From: Rhizobium sp. C1
GTDB lineage: Bacteria > Pseudomonadota > Alphaproteobacteria > Rhizobiales > Rhizobiaceae
NCBI RefSeq assembly: GCF_021026335.1
Contig: NZ_JAJNCY010000004.1
Location: forward strand, 310,001-374,000
DNA: 64,000 bases
Direction: 5' to 3'
Shown here: in pieces, positions 50,877-61,135 of the stretch
How positions within the stretch are numbered: the stretch's first letter is position 1
Layout of the letters: every line of letters begins with the position of its first letter
The notes under the pieces: generated by a model
What the model was told of the DNA's origin: nothing
What the model saw: only the letters and a program-made list of their open reading frames with translations
Database searches by the model: none
Program-made: the position numbers and the translations under genes

Positions 50877-53363
50877 TCACTCCGCAGCGGCAATCGAGCC
50901 CATGTCGGGCAGGACTTTCGACGGGATCCGGCAGGTGACTTCGGTGCCCCGACCTTCGACGGAATCAATGGTGACCTGCCCACCGTGCAGCGTGACGAAG
51001 CAGTCGACAATCGCAAGGCCGAGCCCTGCGCCGCTCCCCTTGCCGTGCGATTCGAAGCGATTGAACACCGTGTCGAGAATATCCTTGGGGATACCCGGCC
51101 CGTCATCGGAAACCTTGAAGACGAAATCTTCGCCGTCACGCCAGCATTTCAGCCGGATATTGCTGTGCTCAGGCGCGAAATTGGCAGCGTTGGTCAGGAG
51201 CTTGAGCAGGATCTGCTTCAGCCGCTGCCGATCGGCGTTGATCGCGCCCAGGCCCGCAGGTGCGGTGATCTGCAGCGTGATGTTCATCTCGTGCAGACGC
51301 TCGGCGATCTGCTGGGCAACCTCGTCGAGGAAGCCGTCGAGCGCGATCGGCGCGAAATCCAGCTGCATGATTCCGGCGTCGACCGTTGCGAGATCGAGGA
51401 TGTCGTTGACGATGGTGAGCAGGATCGAGGAAGAGGCGGAGATATGTTCGACATATTCCGCCTGCCGCTCGTTGAGTGTCCCGAGCGCCGGCGTCTTCAG
51501 AAGATCGGTGAAGCCGATGATATTGGTCAGCGGCGACCGCAGCTCGTAGGAGACATGCTGGACGAAGTCGTTCTTGATCTCGTCGGCCTTTTGCAGTGCA
51601 GCGTTCTTTTCGGTCAGCGCCCGTTCGGCGAGAACGCTGTCGGTCATGTCGACAAAGGTCAGCATGGTCTGCGCATTGGGCAGCGGCGTCACCGCATAGT
51701 CGAGCACGAGACCGGTATTGAGCTCGAGGGTCCCGCTGAAATTGGTGCGCTCATCGTCGAAACTGGTGATCAGCTGGCCGAAGCGGCGCCAGCCATCGGC
51801 CTGTCCATAAGCCGCCATGCAGGCGGTCTCGACCGAGCGGATATGCGTGCCGGGCTTGGCATCGTCTTCGCGTAAACCCCAGAGCTTGCGGAAGGCGGGG
51901 TTGGAAATCCGGATCTTGCCGTCCGGGCCGAACACCGCCACGCCCTCGGCGAGATGATTGATTGTTTCTTCCTGCACCTTGACGAGCGAATTGTAGAGCG
52001 TTTCGAGATTGACCTTCTCGGTCAGGTTCTCGAACACCCATGTCGCGCCGCCCTGCGGCAGGGCATTGGCAAACACGCGGAGCGTCTGACCATTCGGCAG
52101 ATACCAGATATCGGTCTGCGTCTCGACGGCGCGATAAACGCCAAGCGCATGCTCGCGCCAGGATTTCCAGTTGAGCTGTTCAGGCAGGCGGCCCTTGGCG
52201 CGCAGGCGGTCCAGAAGCGCGCCATTATCCGGTCGCTGCTCGAGGAAAACGAGATCGAGTTCCCAGAGCTGCTGGAAGGCCTGATTGTAGAACTGCAGGC
52301 GCTGGTCCTTGTCGAAGATCGCGACTGGTGTGCCGAGATGATCGAGGATTTCCGCGTGGCTTTTCAGCGTGCGCTTGAGCTCTTCGCGCAGCGCCTCCTG
52401 CGCCGAGGTATCGATCGCCATTCCGGCAGAGCCGGTGCGGCTCTTTACGTCGAAGACGTCAAAGAAGGCGCGTTCGCCCCGAACAACGGTCGACACCTTG
52501 TCGTGAAAGGGCGCGTCCGAGGTGGCGGTGGCGCGGATTTTCTCGCGCGCGACCGTCGGCAGCAATTCGCGCCCTTCGCGCAGCGCTTCTTCGCGCGTCT
52601 TGGCCTCGACCGCGTCGCCATAGGCTTCGTTGACCCAGGTCAGCCGGCCTTCGGTGTTGCGCTGCCAGACCGGCATGTCTATCGTGTCGAGGAGCGCCTG
52701 GAACGAGGCGATCGTTGCCGCCAGCCGGTCGCGCTCGATCTGCAGTTCCGCCAGTTCCGCGCGCAGGCTGTTGAGCGCCACGAAACGCACGAAAGAGCGC
52801 CCGCCGGAGACACGGCCCTGCGCCTCGATGGCCTCACCGCGCTGGCTTTCCACCACGAGATCGAAGGGCGAGCCGTGGCTGCGCAACCTGTCGACGGCGT
52901 TTTCGATTTCGGAGGCCGAGCGCGGGCTGAGCCAGCGCCCGAAGGCGATGAAATCGCGATCCTGCACCGGCGCGCCGGTCTCGAGCGGCAATTGACCGAT
53001 CACCTCGGTCTGGCCCGAAAGCCCATCCCAGATGACAATGCGGCGATTCTTGTCGGCGATCAGGGCCTGATAGCTCGAGATTTTCTGGCTCGCTTCGGAG
53101 AGCGCGCTGCGGATTTCCCGGCTTTCGGCCTCGACGGAATTGCGCCGACGGGCATTCCAGAACGAAGAGATGAACGCGGCCGATAGGATGCCGGCCAGAA
53201 TGGCCGCCCCGGCGATGCCGCCGGATGTATAAAGCGAACCGACCGAAGGCGAAGCGGCGAACACGTCCGTCGCCGTCAGCGCTGTCGTCGCCGTCATGAA
53301 CACACGAATTGGTCTCAATGGGCTATTCTTCTTGGGCGAACCGGATGTCTGTCCCGAAATCAT
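50877..53363 (-). CDS. divL: DivL-type PAS sensor pseudokinase (tyrosine in place of the phospho-acceptor histidine)
   Basis: An 828-residue membrane-anchored sensor with an N-terminal hydrophobic segment (about residues 47-70), several PAS-type repeats (about 90-580) and a C-terminal HisKA/HATPase module. The dimerisation box reads FVQHVSYELRSPLTNI: Tyr606 occupies the position of the usual histidine. This substitution and the HVSYELRSP wording identify DivL, which in Caulobacter regulates the CckA-ChpT-CtrA phosphorelay. The ATP-binding DDGPGIP and GAGLGLAIV boxes are retained. It overlaps or abuts the tsaE-amgK gene. The ATG at 53363 has a GGAG 12 bp upstream; 53297 is an alternative. Confidence 0.9.
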   Translation of the reverse strand: MISGQTSGSPKKNSPLRPIRVFMTATTALTATDVFAASPSVGSLYTSGGIAGAAILAGILSAAFISSFWNARRRNSVEAESREIRSALSEASQKISSYQALIADKNRRIVIWDGLSGQTEVIGQLPLETGAPVQDRDFIAFGRWLSPRSASEIENAVDRLRSHGSPFDLVVESQRGEAIEAQGRVSGGRSFVRFVALNSLRAELAELQIERDRLAATIASFQALLDTIDMPVWQRNTEGRLTWVNEAYGDAVEAKTREEALREGRELLPTVAREKIRATATSDAPFHDKVSTVVRGERAFFDVFDVKSRTGSAGMAIDTSAQEALREELKRTLKSHAEILDHLGTPVAIFDKDQRLQFYNQAFQQLWELDLVFLEQRPDNGALLDRLRAKGRLPEQLNWKSWREHALGVYRAVETQTDIWYLPNGQTLRVFANALPQGGATWVFENLTEKVNLETLYNSLVKVQEETINHLAEGVAVFGPDGKIRISNPAFRKLWGLREDDAKPGTHIRSVETACMAAYGQADGWRRFGQLITSFDDERTNFSGTLELNTGLVLDYAVTPLPNAQTMLTFVDMTDSVLAERALTEKNAALQKADEIKNDFVQHVSYELRSPLTNIIGFTDLLKTPALGTLNERQAEYVEHISASSSILLTIVNDILDLATVDAGIMQLDFAPIALDGFLDEVAQQIAERLHEMNITLQITAPAGLGAINADRQRLKQILLKLLTNAANFAPEHSNIRLKCWRDGEDFVFKVSDDGPGIPKDILDTVFNRFESHGKGSGAGLGLAIVDCFVTLHGGQVTIDSVEGRGTEVTCRIPSKVLPDMGSIAAAE

Positions 53364-53553
53364 GTCCGGTTATTCTCCATGCAGGTCATGTGAAAGGCCG
53401 AAGCGACCATTCCGGGCACAGCCTGCCACGAAGAACTTGTGCGAAGGCTGCGCGGAACGCCTTGATCAGCGGCCCCCGCAAAACAGTTCAAAACTGCCGA
53501 ATCATTGCTGGCGACATTACTGCCTTCGGGAATCGTCATAAAGCGAAATGGCC

Positions 53554-53592
53554 AAAAAAGAGCCGCCGGCAGGTTGCCCCGCCGGCGGCCTC
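53554..53592 (-). terminator. Rho-independent terminator of ahcY
   Basis: GCCGCCGGC and GCCGGCGGC (53562-53589) form a 9-bp stem. On the minus strand it is followed by CTTTTTT. It separates ahcY from divL. Confidence 0.88.
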
Positions 53593-53620
53593 TATATGTG
53601 GTGGTTGCGACCGAGGGGTC

Positions 53621-55024
53621 TCAGTAGCGGTAGTGTTCCGACTTGAACGGGCCTGTCTGGCCGACGCCGATATAGGCGGCCTGTTCTTCCGAAAGTTCCG
53701 TCAGCTTCGCGCCGAGCTTGGCGAGATGCAGGCGAGCAACCTTTTCGTCGAGGTGCTTCGGCAGGACGTAGACATCGTTCTTGTAGTTTTCGCCGCGGGT
53801 GAACAGCTCGATCTGGGCGAGAACCTGATTCGTGAACGAAGCCGACATGACGAAGGACGGATGACCCGTTGCATTGCCGAGGTTGAGCAGGCGGCCTTCC
53901 GAGAGAAGGATCATGCGGTTACCCGCGGGGAACTCGACGAGATCGACCTGCGGCTTGACGTTGGTCCACTTCAGGTTACGCAGCGCGGCCACCTGAATCT
54001 CGTTGTCGAAGTGGCCGATATTGCCGACGATCGCCATGTCCTTCATCGCGCGCATATGCTCGATGCGGATAACGTCCTTGTTGCCGGTCGTCGTGATGAA
54101 AATGTCAGCGGAGGAGACGACATCTTCGAGCTGAACGACTTCGAAACCGTCCATGGCGGCCTGAAGCGCGCAGATCGGGTCGACTTCCGTGACCTTCACG
54201 CGAGCGCCGGCGCCCTGAAGCGAGGCGGCAGAACCCTTGCCCACGTCGCCGTAACCGCAGACGACGGCAACCTTGCCGGCCATCATCACGTCGGTGCCGC
54301 GGCGGATGCCGTCAACCAACGATTCCTTGCAGCCGTACTTGTTGTCGAACTTCGACTTCGTGACCGAGTCGTTGACGTTGATGGCCGGGAAGGGCAGCAG
54401 GCCCTTCTTGGCGAGCTGGTAGAGACGGTTGACGCCCGTCGTCGTTTCTTCCGTCACGCCCTTGATGGCGGCGCGCTGCTTGGTGAACCAGCCCGGCGAA
54501 GCTTCCAGACGCTTCTTGATCTGTGCGAAGAGGATCTCTTCTTCTTCCGAACCCGGGTTCGAGAGGACGTTCTCGCCGGCTTCAGCGCGGGCGCCGAGCA
54601 GGATGTACATGGTGGCATCGCCGCCGTCGTCGAGGATCATGTTCGACACGCCGCCGTCGGTCCACTGGAAGATCATGTCCGTGTAGGTCCAGTATTCGTA
54701 GAGCGACTCGCCCTTCTTTGCGAAGACCGGGATGCCGGCAGCGGCAATGGCTGCTGCGGCATGGTCCTGCGTCGAGAAGATGTTGCACGAGGCCCAGCGG
54801 ACTTCGGCGCCGAGCTTGACCAGCGTTTCGATCAGAACCGCAGTCTGGATCGTCATGTGCAGAGAACCGGTGATGCGTGCGCCCTTCAGCGGCTTCGTGG
54901 TTCCGAATTCCTCGCGCGCAGCCATCAGGCCCGGCATTTCGGTTTCGGCAATTTGGATTTCCTTGCGGCCAAAATCGGCAAGGTTGATATCGGTCACGAT
55001 ATAGTCGTTGGCTTTGCTCATCAA
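53621..55024 (-). CDS. ahcY: S-adenosyl-L-homocysteine hydrolase
   Basis: Splits S-adenosylhomocysteine into adenosine and homocysteine, closing the methyl cycle; 467 residues. Family motifs include [16 protein letters not shown], the NAD-binding [15 protein letters not shown] and the C-terminal [18 protein letters not shown]. The C-terminus PFKSEHYRY contains the conserved Lys and Tyr that reach into the neighbouring NAD site. It is separated from ptsH by a 233-bp region with a strong hairpin and an inverted-repeat operator, so it probably has its own promoter. Confidence 0.97.
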   Translation of the reverse strand: MMSKANDYIVTDINLADFGRKEIQIAETEMPGLMAAREEFGTTKPLKGARITGSLHMTIQTAVLIETLVKLGAEVRWASCNIFSTQDHAAAAIAAAGIPVFAKKGESLYEYWTYTDMIFQWTDGGVSNMILDDGGDATMYILLGARAEAGENVLSNPGSEEEEILFAQIKKRLEASPGWFTKQRAAIKGVTEETTTGVNRLYQLAKKGLLPFPAINVNDSVTKSKFDNKYGCKESLVDGIRRGTDVMMAGKVAVVCGYGDVGKGSAASLQGAGARVKVTEVDPICALQAAMDGFEVVQLEDVVSSADIFITTTGNKDVIRIEHMRAMKDMAIVGNIGHFDNEIQVAALRNLKWTNVKPQVDLVEFPAGNRMILLSEGRLLNLGNATGHPSFVMSASFTNQVLAQIELFTRGENYKNDVYVLPKHLDEKVARLHLAKLGAKLTELSEEQAAYIGVGQTGPFKSEHYRY

Positions 55025-55070
55025 ATTCTCCAGATCCGGCGGAAACAGGGCTCAAAACATCAGAACCCAA

Positions 55071-55098
55071 CGGACGCAATGCCGGTCATTGGCGTCCG
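55071..55098 (-). other. Stable hairpin in the ahcY leader
   Basis: CGGACGC (55071-55077) pairs with GCGTCCG (55092-55098), and AATG/CATT extends the stem inside with one bulged base. It lies about 45 bp upstream of the ahcY ATG. No T-tract follows, so it is more likely a leader structure or weak terminator than a standard rho-independent terminator. Confidence 0.5.
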
Positions 55099-55147
55099 AG
55101 AAATGGATATGTGCTATGTATCAGCGATGGGGTCTTTTGGCAATCAG

Positions 55148-55176
55148 GATATAAAGAAGTCTTTATGTCTTTATAT
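55148..55176. promoter_or_regulatory. ATAAAGA/TCTTTAT operator upstream of ahcY
   Basis: ATAAAGA-AG-TCTTTAT (55151-55166), flanked by GA and TC to give a near-perfect 22-bp dyad, followed by a further TCTTTATAT half-site (55168-55176) repeated 8 bp on. It lies about 125 bp upstream of ahcY, just upstream of a possible -35 (minus-strand TTGCCA at 55138-55143). Probably a regulator of the SAM/SAH cycle binds here. Confidence 0.55.
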
Positions 55177-55257
55177 GAAAGGATGAATCAACCGTTAGGG
55201 ACAGCTTTCGCAGGCCGGGAATGCCGGCTGAAAAGATCTGATACGCGTTGGAAAAGT

Positions 55258-55530
55258 TCAGGCCTCTTCACCGAACTTGTTGGCAACCAGGGCTGCGATG
55301 GCCTCAAGCGCTGCATCGGCCTGGACGCCTTCTGCTTCGATCATGATGGTGCAGCCGGGGCTGGCGGCCAGCATCATGAGCCCCATGATGGAGGTGCCAC
55401 CAACCGTCATTCCATCTTTGGAAACGGTGATCTTGGCATCGAAGCCCTCGACAGTCTGGACAAATTTGGCTGAGGCCCGGGCATGCAGGCCGCGTTTGTT
55501 GATGATCAGAAGCTCGCGAGAAACGGACAC
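55258..55530 (-). CDS. ptsH: HPr-family phosphocarrier protein
   Basis: A 90-residue HPr from a GTG at 55530. The phosphorylatable histidine is H16 in RGLHARASAKF and the regulatory serine region is GTSIMGLMML (S47). The frame is open further upstream but that part is unlike HPr. The length and the context with EIIA(Man) and HprK indicate the regulatory (nitrogen-type) PTS of rhizobia rather than sugar transport. It is 28 bp downstream of the EIIA gene. Confidence 0.93.
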   Translation of the reverse strand: MSVSRELLIINKRGLHARASAKFVQTVEGFDAKITVSKDGMTVGGTSIMGLMMLAASPGCTIMIEAEGVQADAALEAIAALVANKFGEEA

Positions 55531-55558
55531 CTTGAGGTCTTGCTCCTGATCCTGAGGA

Positions 55559-55960
55559 CTACTTGCTGGCCAGCACGCTGCTAGCGACATTGATGTATTT
55601 GCGCCCGGCTTCCGACGAATCCGTGAGCGCCTTCTGCATGTTGTTTTCGCCGCGAATGCCGGCAAGCTTGATCAGCATGGGAAGATTGACGCCGGCAATG
55701 ACCTCGATCAGCCCCGCCGACATGACGGAGATGGCGAGGTTTGAAGGCGTACCGCCGAACATGTCGGTCAGGATGATGACGCCGTGGCCTTCGTCCGCGC
55801 GCATCACGGAATCGAGAATATCCTGCCGGCGCTGATCCATGTCGTCTTCCGGCCCGATCGAAACGGTTTCAAGCTGCTTTTGCGGCCCGACCACATGTTC
55901 GAGGGCATGACGAAATTCTTCAGCCAGCTTGCCATGGGTGACAAGCACAAGTCCGATCAT
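55559..55960 (-). CDS. manX: PTS mannose-type EIIA component
   Basis: A 133-residue EIIA of the mannose family. The phospho-accepting histidine is H9 in LVLVTHGKLAEE, and VIILTDMFGGTPSN is the family motif. No EIIB, EIIC or EIID gene is present nearby. As in other rhizobia it probably works as a regulatory phosphocarrier fed by HPr. It lies between hprK and ptsH on the leftward strand. Confidence 0.9.
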   Translation of the reverse strand: MIGLVLVTHGKLAEEFRHALEHVVGPQKQLETVSIGPEDDMDQRRQDILDSVMRADEGHGVIILTDMFGGTPSNLAISVMSAGLIEVIAGVNLPMLIKLAGIRGENNMQKALTDSSEAGRKYINVASSVLASK

Positions 55961-56108
55961 GTCGCATTTCGCTCCATTGCACAGTCCAGAGGGACGCCTG
56001 TTATCGCATTGTATTCATAACGTCCACCGACAAGGTGGACATCATGGCGAGGAAATTTCGAAGTGCAAGAGCAAAATAGAGGCCGATAAAGCCCCTAAAT
56101 GCCCTGAA

Positions 56109-56558
56109 TTACCGCCGCGAGGCGGCAAGACGAAGCAATTGATCCAGGATTTGTGTCGAGGTAGCCGGCAATCGCAACAGGGGCAGGGCGCCGATTGATT
56201 CCATTTCAAACTGCTCGTCTTCAGGCGGGATTCGTTCCGATGTTGCAACCTCGACTGGAAGAACTGCGAAGTCCATGACGGCGGCGGCAATTGCGGGAAC
56301 GTCGACAATTCCGGCCCCGCGTAGTTCTGCCTGCCCCGCGATCGTATCGATCGCCTCCGCAACAATGCGCTCCGCCCTCAGAGACACGATTACCTGATCG
56401 TCGCCGACAAAGGCTGCGAACTGACCCAGCGTCCGTGCCTCGGCAAGACAGGCAAGGGCGCTTGTCGTCTTGCCGCTTCCGGAGGGCCCCACAAAAAGAA
56501 AACCCTGCGTGCCGATCACGATGGCGGTGGCGTGCTGGTTGCGGACGGTTCCACTCAT
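56109..56558 (-). CDS. hprK: Short HPr kinase/phosphorylase (HprK)
   Basis: A 149-residue alphaproteobacterial HprK consisting of only the C-terminal catalytic domain (Gram-positive HprK is about 310 residues). The P-loop GPSGSGKTTSAL is at residues 24-35, GDDQVIV follows the family Asp-Asp pattern, and the glycine-rich GAGIVDVP segment is present. It should phosphorylate HPr on serine. Its start overlaps the chvG stop by 4 bp, tying it to the ChvG/ChvI system. Confidence 0.92.
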   Translation of the reverse strand: MSGTVRNQHATAIVIGTQGFLFVGPSGSGKTTSALACLAEARTLGQFAAFVGDDQVIVSLRAERIVAEAIDTIAGQAELRGAGIVDVPAIAAAVMDFAVLPVEVATSERIPPEDEQFEMESIGALPLLRLPATSTQILDQLLRLAASRR

Positions 56559-58387
56559 TCTTCGGTAAAGGCCGGCAGCGTCAGAATGAAGCGCGCGCCT
56601 GCCGGCTTTTCGCCGTCGTATGACGGCAGGTTTTCGGCTCGCAGTGTGCCTTGATGCGCCTCCGCGATCTGGCGGCTGATCGAAAGGCCGAGGCCCGAAT
56701 TCTGCCCGAAATCCTCGCCCTCCGGCCGGTCGGTATAGAAGCGTTCGAAAATGCGCTCAATATCCTCGGCCTGGATGCCGGGCCCGTTATCCTCGACGAT
56801 GACGACGCACTGATGGCGGTTGCGCGTGAGCTTCACCAGGATCCGGCCGTTTTTCATCGGCACGAACGAGCGGGCGTTTTCGATGAGATTGGTGATGATC
56901 TGGCCGATGCGCAGATCGTGACCCGGCACGCGGAACCCGTCCTTGACACCCTTGGCGTTACGATCGATCTGCAGGTCGATCGTAACCGGCTTCTTGGCGC
57001 TGCGGATTTCACGTGAAATGCTGACGAGATCGCCGAGCAGCTTTTCAAGATCGACCTCGCGCTGGTCGACGCGCGCCAGCTCGGCATCCAGACGCGACGC
57101 ATCGGAAATATCGCTGATCAGTCGATCCAGCCGGCGAACGTCGTGCTGGATAATGTCCATCAAGCGTTGCTTGGACGTATCGGTCTTTGCGAGCGGCAGC
57201 GTCTCGACGGCGCTCCGCAGCGATGTCAGGGGGTTTTTCAGCTCGTGGCTGACATCGGCCGCGAACTGCTCGATGGCGTCGATGCGGTCGTAAAGCGCGT
57301 TGGTCATCCCGCGAAGCGCGATGGAAAGATTGCCGATCTCGTCCTGACGATCGGAGAAATCCGGAATTTCCGCACGTTCCTTGCCGCGTCTCACCCGAAT
57401 GGCGGCGGCCGACAGGCGCCGGAGCGGCGTCGCAATTGTCGATGACAGCAGCAGCGAAACGATGACGTTGACCAGCGTCGCCACACCAAAGACGCGCAGG
57501 ATGGCGAAGCGCTCCGCATGCACGATCTTGTCGATATCGCCGGCCTGGGTCGACAGAAGCAGCACGCCCAGCACGGCGCGGAAACGCTGGATCGGCACAG
57601 CGACCGAAACGATCAGCTCGCCGTCATCATTGATGCGAACCACCGCGCCGCGAACGCCGGTCAGCGCATTCATCACTTCCGGATAGATCGAACCGTCACC
57701 GCCGGGCGATTCCTTGTAGACCGGCAGATCGCCTTGCTGCAGCAGCCGGTTGAAGAAATTGGCGATCCGGTCGGTCCAGCTGACGGGCTCGCCCTGCAGC
57801 GGCGGCAGGTCGAACCGCAGCACCTGCGCGCCGGTATAGAGATGCTTGGAATCCAGGATCAGATTGGCGTCGGCATCATAGATGCGCGCCCGCGTCCGCG
57901 TCGGCGAAATCAGGCGGCGAAGCACGGGGGCCACGCGCTGCGGCACGATCGGGAATTCCAGATCCTCGTCATTGGGAACCGGCGTGATGCTTTGCCCGGC
58001 CTGCAGCTCCAGCAGCTTTTGGGGGTCGATAGTGATCGAATTCGTGTCGACAGAGGCAGACGCAGCAATCGCCCCCGAAATGATCTCGCCCTGTGTCAGC
58101 AGGCTTTCGACGCGCGCGTCGATCAGGCCCTCGCGAAACTGGTTGAGATAGAGAATGCCGCCGACAAGAACGATGAGGGCGGTGAAGTTGAAGAAGAGAA
58201 TGCGGCGCGTGAGGCTTGAGAAAACCGCATGGCGCAGTATCCGGCGGATACGCGGAAACGGCCAGAAACGCACACGTCCGCCGGGACGCTTGTCCCCGGC
58301 ATCCAATGTGTCTTCCAGGCCGTGATCGAGAGAATTGTCCGCCAATGGTGCTGTCCGCGTCGCCTGATTGCGACACCCGGGGCGCAC
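56555..58387 (-). CDS. chvG: Sensor histidine kinase ChvG (ExoS)
   Basis: Membrane sensor that responds to acid and envelope stress and controls exopolysaccharide, motility and symbiosis or virulence genes in rhizobia. In a 610-residue reading, TM1 is about 63-83, the periplasmic domain about 84-293 and TM2 about 295-318. A HAMP domain follows, then the H-box FAADVSHELKNPLTSLR with H381, and an HATPase with DNGPGIQ and NSGLGLSI. The start is uncertain: a GTG at 58387 and a TTG at 58342 are in frame, and no early ATG exists. Confidence 0.93.
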   Translation of the reverse strand: MRPGCRNQATRTAPLADNSLDHGLEDTLDAGDKRPGGRVRFWPFPRIRRILRHAVFSSLTRRILFFNFTALIVLVGGILYLNQFREGLIDARVESLLTQGEIISGAIAASASVDTNSITIDPQKLLELQAGQSITPVPNDEDLEFPIVPQRVAPVLRRLISPTRTRARIYDADANLILDSKHLYTGAQVLRFDLPPLQGEPVSWTDRIANFFNRLLQQGDLPVYKESPGGDGSIYPEVMNALTGVRGAVVRINDDGELIVSVAVPIQRFRAVLGVLLLSTQAGDIDKIVHAERFAILRVFGVATLVNVIVSLLLSSTIATPLRRLSAAAIRVRRGKERAEIPDFSDRQDEIGNLSIALRGMTNALYDRIDAIEQFAADVSHELKNPLTSLRSAVETLPLAKTDTSKQRLMDIIQHDVRRLDRLISDISDASRLDAELARVDQREVDLEKLLGDLVSISREIRSAKKPVTIDLQIDRNAKGVKDGFRVPGHDLRIGQIITNLIENARSFVPMKNGRILVKLTRNRHQCVVIVEDNGPGIQAEDIERIFERFYTDRPEGEDFGQNSGLGLSISRQIAEAHQGTLRAENLPSYDGEKPAGARFILTLPAFTEE

Positions 58388-58432
58388 CGAAATGGCCCCG
58401 CTGATTACTCGCTACTACCGTAAATCCGTGGT

Positions 58433-59164
58433 TCAGGCGGCTTCGCGGAACCTGTATCCGACGCCATAGAGCGTCTCGATCATGTCGAATTCCGTGTCAA
58501 CCATCTTGAACTTCTTGCGCAGCCGCTTGATGTGGCTGTCGATCGTCCGGTCGTCGACATATACCTGTTCGTCATAGGCCGCGTCCATAAGCGAATCGCG
58601 GCTTTTTACCACGCCTGGACGCTGTGCCAGCGAATGCAGGATGAGGAATTCGGTGACGGTCAGCGTGACCGGCTCGCCCTTCCACGTGCAGGTATGGCGC
58701 TCCTGGTCCATGATGAGCTGCCCGCGTTCCAGCGAACGCGACGGCGCGGCGGCTGCGGCACCCGGCTTTGCCGTGGTGCCGGCAATGGCGGCAGCCTCGC
58801 GGCTTGCGGCCCGGCGAAGCACCGCCTTCACGCGCTCCACCAGCAGACGCTGCGAGAACGGCTTGGTGATGAAATCGTCCGCGCCCATCTTCAGGCCGAA
58901 AAGTTCGTCGATCTCTTCATCCTTGGAGGTCAGGAAGATCACCGGCAGATCGGATTTCTGGCGCAGGCGACGCAGCAGTTCCATGCCGTCCATGCGCGGC
59001 ATCTTGATGTCGAAAATTGCAAGCTGCGGGGGGCGAGCCAGAAGACCCTCGAGGGCGGATGCGCCATCTGTATAGGTCTCGACCTTGTAACCCTCCGCTT
59101 CGAGGGCGATCGAAACAGACGTCAGAATGTTCCGGTCATCGTCCACGAGTGCAATTGTCAGCAT
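58433..59164 (-). CDS. chvI: Response regulator ChvI
   Basis: OmpR/PhoB-type regulator paired with ChvG; 243 residues from the ATG at 59164 (a second ATG two codons upstream at 59170 is equally near the GGAG). The receiver domain has LVDDDRN, the phospho-acceptor aspartate in [10 protein letters not shown] (D52) and TSKDEE with the switch Thr/Ser and KPF. A winged-helix domain with [16 protein letters not shown] binds DNA. An Ala-rich linker ([17 protein letters not shown]) joins them. It is divergent from pckA and begins the chvI-chvG-hprK-manX-ptsH run. Confidence 0.95.
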   Translation of the reverse strand: MLTIALVDDDRNILTSVSIALEAEGYKVETYTDGASALEGLLARPPQLAIFDIKMPRMDGMELLRRLRQKSDLPVIFLTSKDEEIDELFGLKMGADDFITKPFSQRLLVERVKAVLRRAASREAAAIAGTTAKPGAAAAAPSRSLERGQLIMDQERHTCTWKGEPVTLTVTEFLILHSLAQRPGVVKSRDSLMDAAYDEQVYVDDRTIDSHIKRLRKKFKMVDTEFDMIETLYGVGYRFREAA

Positions 59165-59170
59165 GGGCAT

Positions 59171-59491
59171 TCATCTCCTTCATACGATCGCGTGGCGCAG
59201 CCGGCATGTCAGGCCGCGCCCGTTTGAGTCGGTTCGCTTCTTGAGGATAAAGGTGGAACAAATTGTGGCAAGCGGAAAGAGCCCGCACCCGCACGCAATT
59301 TTTTACCGCTCGGACAAAATCGTCTTACGGGGACTTTCTTCAAACGATTTAAAAAATCGGTTGGAAAATTAAATCGATTAATATATTGATATCATTGTAA
59401 AATTATACGTTTTGCCAATTGTCTTTTTAAAAAACTCTGCCTATGTTCGCCCACATCGACGGTGCAATGAGTTAGAAAAGGATTTTGCACG
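59171..59491. other. AT-rich divergent chvI/pckA region
   Basis: 321 bp without a gene. Positions 59341-59445 are markedly AT-rich against the GC-rich background. The stretch includes the hairpin CGATTT-AAA-AAATCG (59345-59359) and TTAA-N5-TTAA. It must hold the pckA and chvI promoters; TTGCCA at 59413-59418 is one candidate -35 for pckA, but no convincing -10 was fixed. Confidence 0.6.
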
Positions 59492-61102
<1,611 letters not shown>

Positions 61103-61119
61103 GCCAGAGGACCACAGAC

Positions 61120-61135
61120 GGATTCACGTGAAACC
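61120..61135. other. Degenerate parS-like site downstream of pckA
   Basis: GGATTCACGTGAAACC matches the parS consensus at 13 of 16 positions, with the ATTCACGTGAAAC core intact. It overlaps the rising arm of the pckA terminator. Confidence 0.5.

Noticed and set aside
51954-53186. 410-codon open frame antisense to divL
   Set aside because: Shadow frame of a GC-rich gene with strong third-position bias; no domain recognised.
55025-55257. SAH or SAM-II riboswitch in the ahcY leader
   Set aside because: Only a simple hairpin and an inverted-repeat operator were seen; the pseudoknot and conserved bases of known SAH/SAM riboswitches could not be fitted.
55196-55257. GCCGG/CCGGC hairpin after ptsH as a terminator
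   Set aside because: Only a 5-bp stem without a T-tract.
56022-56040. GTCCACC-N5-GGTGGAC hairpin between hprK and manX as a terminator
   Set aside because: The stem is real but no T-tract follows on the minus strand, so a terminator call is not justified; it may be an mRNA-processing structure.
57005-57020. Palindrome ATTTCACGTGAAAT in chvG as a fifth parS
   Set aside because: The 12-bp core TTTCACGTGAAA is present but four outer positions of the 16-mer differ, including both members of the flanking AC/GT pair, so ParB binding is doubtful.
59371-59390. TTAA repeat as a CtrA site upstream of pckA
   Set aside because: The spacing is 5 bp, not the 7 bp required by the CtrA consensus, and the area is generally AT-rich.
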